Positions 25,930 to 28,440 of a stretch of DNA of 28,440 nt are shown here, one piece after another. Under the pieces are notes generated by a model. That model saw nothing but the letters and a program-made list of their open reading frames with translations, did no database searches and had not been told where the DNA came from. This DNA is from Acidobacteriota bacterium (GTDB lineage: Bacteria > Acidobacteriota > Vicinamibacteria > Vicinamibacterales > Vicinamibacteraceae): positions 1 to 28,440 of the forward strand of contig JAEZDP010000464.1 in NCBI GenBank assembly GCA_023418055.1, written 5' to 3'. Made by a program: the position numbers and the translations under genes. How positions within the stretch are numbered: the stretch's first letter is position 1; each line of letters opens with the position of its first letter.

Positions 25930-26600
25930 TGCGCACGTCCCGTCACCTCCCGGTCCTTGGCCTCCTGGTGCTGTCGGCACTGACCGTGCCGTCCACGGCC
26001 GTCGGCGGCCCCTTGTCTGGTCTCGTCCGCACCGACACCAGACCCGGCGTCGTTCCGGCCGCAGCCATCGTGTATGCCGAGCCGCTCGATACGTCCCCGC
26101 CCCGGCGTCCGGCCGCCGCCGCACTGCGCCAGCGTCACAAGGCCTTTCAGCCGCAGGTGCTGGCCGTGTCGGTCGGATCGACGGTCGCGTTTCCGAACGA
26201 CGACACGATCTTCCACAACGTGTTCTCGCTGTCGGGGCCCGAACCCTTCGATCTGGGCCTGTACCGGGCGGGCTCATCGCGGTCGCGCACGTTCTCGCGG
26301 GCCGGGACCTATCAGGTGTTCTGCAACATTCACCCGCAGATGACCGCCGCCATCGTGGTGGTGAACACGCCGTGGGTGACTACGGCCGGGGCCGATGGCC
26401 GGTTCGTGCTGGACGTGCCGGCGGGCCGGTACCGCCTGACGGCCGTCTCTGAGCGGGCCGAGCCGGTGTCGGTGGAGGTCACCGCGACGGCAGGCGCCGT
26501 GGTGGCGCCGGAGTTACGCCTGGACGAGACACGCTGGGTGGACGTGCAGCACAAGAACAAGCACGGCCAGGACTACCCGCGCTCGGCCTACGACCGCTGA
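25929..26600 (+). CDS. Exported cupredoxin-domain protein
   Basis: A 223-residue protein with a signal peptide (about 1-26, LPVLGLLVLSALTVPSTAVGG) and a plastocyanin-like domain (about 28-147). Type 1 copper ligands are recognisable: H96 in IFHNVF, then C132, H135 and M138 in FCNIHPQM, with GTYQVFC before them. A second small beta domain (150-205, GADGRFVLDVPAGRYRLTAVSE) resembles carboxypeptidase-regulatory-like folds. It should be a periplasmic copper or electron carrier; no partner oxidoreductase is adjacent. It is translationally coupled to the porin-like gene (TGATG). A possible hairpin follows its stop, and its last 13 bases overlap the 3' end of the convergent kinase gene. Confidence 0.9.
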   Translation: MRTSRHLPVLGLLVLSALTVPSTAVGGPLSGLVRTDTRPGVVPAAAIVYAEPLDTSPPRRPAAAALRQRHKAFQPQVLAVSVGSTVAFPNDDTIFHNVFSLSGPEPFDLGLYRAGSSRSRTFSRAGTYQVFCNIHPQMTAAIVVVNTPWVTTAGADGRFVLDVPAGRYRLTAVSERAEPVSVEVTATAGAVVAPELRLDETRWVDVQHKNKHGQDYPRSAYDR

Positions 26601-28372
26601 CGGCCTGGCGAAGCAGGCCGCGTGAGCCACCAGGAGCCTCCGACGCCGGCAAGCAGCACCAGCAGGCCCGCCGCAAGCAACGCCAGATGGACACGCGACG
26701 TGGCGCCGGCGTTCCCTCCGGCGTCCTGGACGACCAGCGCCGACAATGCCGGCTCCGTTGACAGCTCGACTTCCCGGATGACGACCTGGCGGCCCGCCAC
26801 CGACAGCGTCTGCGGCTGCGTGGGCGACCCGCCGCTCTCGCGCCACGCGTCGAGAGTCACCCAGGGGAGCGCGGGCGCACGAGCGCTGGCGCCGCGAAGG
26901 CCGGTGAGGTCGAGCAGGGCGACGTCGCTCGCGGTGGCCTCGGCAAGCACGCGCGCGAACGCGTCGTCGATGGGGGCGGCGGCCACGACCCGGCCGAAGA
27001 TCCGTCCGGCCGCGTCCGCGGTGGCTGCGGCGGCGTGATGGGGCCGGCCGTCGAGGACGACCACGGTGCCACCTGGAATCGGTGCCACGCCGGCGAGGGC
27101 GTCGGCGGCCGCGCCGCTCAGCAGGACCGCGCGGTCCGTGGAGCCCAGCACACGCCCCTCGAGGTCGAGGGCCACCAGCACGCCGGCCGTGTCGCGCTGG
27201 TCCTCGAGAAACGCGCTGATGGTCGTGACGTTGGTCCCCGTCAGCAGGTCCTTGAGCGCGGGGTACGACGCGAGGAAGCGGGCCTCGAGTTCGAGCATCC
27301 GGGTTCTCGCGTCCTGCTCGCGCGTCACCACGCGCTGTACCCGCTCGGCGGCGGCCGGACCCGGCGTCGTGCTCGACGGGTCGCCGAGCCAGGAGACGAC
27401 GAGGAGGGCGGCGGCGGTCGTCGCGGTGACGCCGGCGAGGATCGCCCCGAACATCCACCGACGCAGGACGCTGATGGACATCACCTCCGACGAGGCCATC
27501 GGCGCGACACGCGGGGCTCCTGGTGCCACGGCGTCCGTGTCGAGGCTGTCGAGATGGCGCGCGAGGTCCCGCAGGGAGTCCGGCCGGTCTCCAGCGCGCG
27601 GTTCCAGGCACCAGTGCACGAGGCGGGCAAGGGTGGGCGGCACGGCGGGGACGCGGGAGGCCAGCGGCGGCGGTTCGTCGCGCAGGACGGCGCTCAGGGT
27701 CTCCGCGACGGTTTCGCGCCTGAACGGGTTCTCGCCCGTCAGCGCCTCGTAGAGGACGATGCCGAACGCGAAGATGTCCGATTGCGGGGTCGCGGGTTCC
27801 CCCCTGATGACCTCAGGGGCGAGGTACCCGAACGTGCCCATGATGATGCCGGGCCGGGTCACGAGGACGGTTTCGTTCACCGCATCGGCCGGCGGCACCT
27901 GGCGTGCGATGCCGAAGTCGAGCAGCTTCACGCGCCCATCGGCGAGCAGGAAGATGTTCTCGGGCTTCACGTCGCGATGGACGATGCCGCGGGTGTGCGC
28001 GGCGCCGAGCCCTTGCGCGACCTGTACCGCGAGGCCGAGCAGGCGGCGCAACGGCAGGGCGCCATCGCGTTCGAGACGGTCTCGGAGCGTCTCGCCGTCG
28101 AGCAGCTCGGTGACGACGTAGGCCGTGCCGTCCTGCATGCCGACGTCGTGCAGGGCGACGATGGCTGGGTGGTTGAGGGCGGCCACGGCGCGGGCTTCGC
28201 GTTCGAAGCGGGCCAGGGCCTCGGGGTCGGAGGCCATCGACGGCGGCAGGACCTTCACGGCCACGTCGCGCCCGAGCCGCCGGTCGTGTGCGCGATACAC
28301 CTCGCCCATGCCCCCCTTGCCGAGGAGCGGGCCGAGCGTGTACGGGCCGAATGCCGTGCCTTCCGCGATCAT
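26588..28372 (-). CDS. Ser/Thr protein kinase with periplasmic sensor loop
   Basis: A 594-residue Hanks-type kinase. The kinase domain (about 10-275) has GKGGMG (18-23), K40, HRDVKPEN (132-139), DFG (152-154), GTFGYLAPE and a GENPF segment. A helix at about 308-329 spans the membrane. Residues 330-558 form a predicted extracytoplasmic domain (helix with ARTRMLELEARFLASYP, then mixed alpha/beta with VLVALDLEGRVLGSTD), of the CHASE4/Cache-like sensor style seen in histidine kinases. A second membrane helix lies at about 562-586, with a short basic tail. This two-helix layout places the sensor in the periplasm, unlike the TPR kinase elsewhere in the window. ATG 28372 fits the family start (FGPYTLGPLLG follows); no clear Shine-Dalgarno is seen. 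It converges on the porin/cupredoxin pair. Confidence 0.92.
   Translation of the reverse strand: MIAEGTAFGPYTLGPLLGKGGMGEVYRAHDRRLGRDVAVKVLPPSMASDPEALARFEREARAVAALNHPAIVALHDVGMQDGTAYVVTELLDGETLRDRLERDGALPLRRLLGLAVQVAQGLGAAHTRGIVHRDVKPENIFLLADGRVKLLDFGIARQVPPADAVNETVLVTRPGIIMGTFGYLAPEVIRGEPATPQSDIFAFGIVLYEALTGENPFRRETVAETLSAVLRDEPPPLASRVPAVPPTLARLVHWCLEPRAGDRPDSLRDLARHLDSLDTDAVAPGAPRVAPMASSEVMSISVLRRWMFGAILAGVTATTAAALLVVSWLGDPSSTTPGPAAAERVQRVVTREQDARTRMLELEARFLASYPALKDLLTGTNVTTISAFLEDQRDTAGVLVALDLEGRVLGSTDRAVLLSGAAADALAGVAPIPGGTVVVLDGRPHHAAAATADAAGRIFGRVVAAAPIDDAFARVLAEATASDVALLDLTGLRGASARAPALPWVTLDAWRESGGSPTQPQTLSVAGRQVVIREVELSTEPALSALVVQDAGGNAGATSRVHLALLAAGLLVLLAGVGGSWWLTRPASPGRQRS
26601..26620 (+). 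terminator. Possible hairpin after cupredoxin gene
   Basis: CGGCCT (26601-26606) and AGGCCG (26615-26620) form a perfect 6-base stem around an 8-base loop directly after the cupredoxin stop. No T-tract follows. It lies inside the 3' coding part of the convergent kinase gene, so it may be fortuitous. Confidence 0.3.
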
Positions 28373-28424
28373 GGCTAAGGGGGCTCAGGGTGTGGGCGTG
28401 GGGCGTGGGGCGTGGTGGGGGCGC

Positions 28425-28440
28425 GGGGGGGGGGGGGGGG
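28425..28440. other. Homopolymer run of 16 G at window end
   Basis: The last 16 bases are all G, preceded by a G-rich stretch (28380-28424) with repeated GGGCGTGGGG. Such runs at the end of a contig often come from sequencing chemistry that reads no signal as G. A genuine G-rich promoter region is possible but unlikely. Confidence 0.6.

Noticed and set aside
28380..28440. G-rich end read as a G-quadruplex regulatory element
   Set aside because: The 16-G run is at the very end of the sequence and is more likely an assembly or sequencing artefact.

Overview
The window reads as a chromosomal segment of a G+C-rich (by eye about 70%), Gram-negative bacterium, most likely an Acidobacteriota of the Vicinamibacteria/Luteitalea type. 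This is inferred from gene style and was not tested by a search. The signs are two large Pkn-type Ser/Thr kinases, an ECF sigma factor directly upstream of a kinase-TPR gene, an exported BACON/PPC-type repeat protein, a Tat-exported enolase-superfamily enzyme and an outer-membrane barrel. I see no rRNA, tRNA, insertion sequence, CRISPR array or obvious pseudogene. Coding density is very high, and several neighbours overlap or abut.

Left part (1-14308). The 3' part of an SDR oxidoreductase faces a Tat-signal enolase-superfamily dehydratase-like gene. A minus-strand cluster follows in transcription order: ECF sigma factor, Ser/Thr kinase with ten TPRs, membrane metallophosphoesterase. It diverges from a 1385-residue exported protein with six near-identical 118-residue PPC-like repeats and four C-terminal repeats. 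The intergenic region between them carries a strong inverted repeat. That giant gene abuts, tail to tail with no spacer, a minus-strand pair: a cytochrome P450 followed by a five-S1-domain protein.

Middle part (14559-23502, all plus strand). A group of small genes (dodecin, BON-LysM protein, acidic 99-residue protein) leads into an ABC-F ATPase. Its first 45 codons, including Walker A, lie upstream of its first ATG, so it almost certainly starts at CTG 15641. A 59-residue charged protein follows. Next comes the most notable unit: a SIR2-like/TIR fusion whose stop overlaps (ATGA) the start of a 1377-residue nSTAND1 P-loop NTPase. That NTPase has a coiled coil, one membrane segment and about 17 WD40 blades. 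A small exported protein follows 13 bases later. This looks like a NAD-targeting, STAND-controlled conflict (immune) system, possibly with a periplasmic sensor. The SIR2 domain has lost its catalytic Asn and His, while the TIR domain keeps a candidate catalytic Glu.

Right part (23524-28440). An alpha/beta hydrolase diverges from a coupled pair, an outer-membrane porin-like barrel and an exported cupredoxin. The pair's 3' end overlaps a second Ser/Thr kinase, which has a predicted periplasmic sensor loop between two membrane helices. The window ends in a G-rich stretch with a run of 16 Gs that looks like a contig-end artefact.
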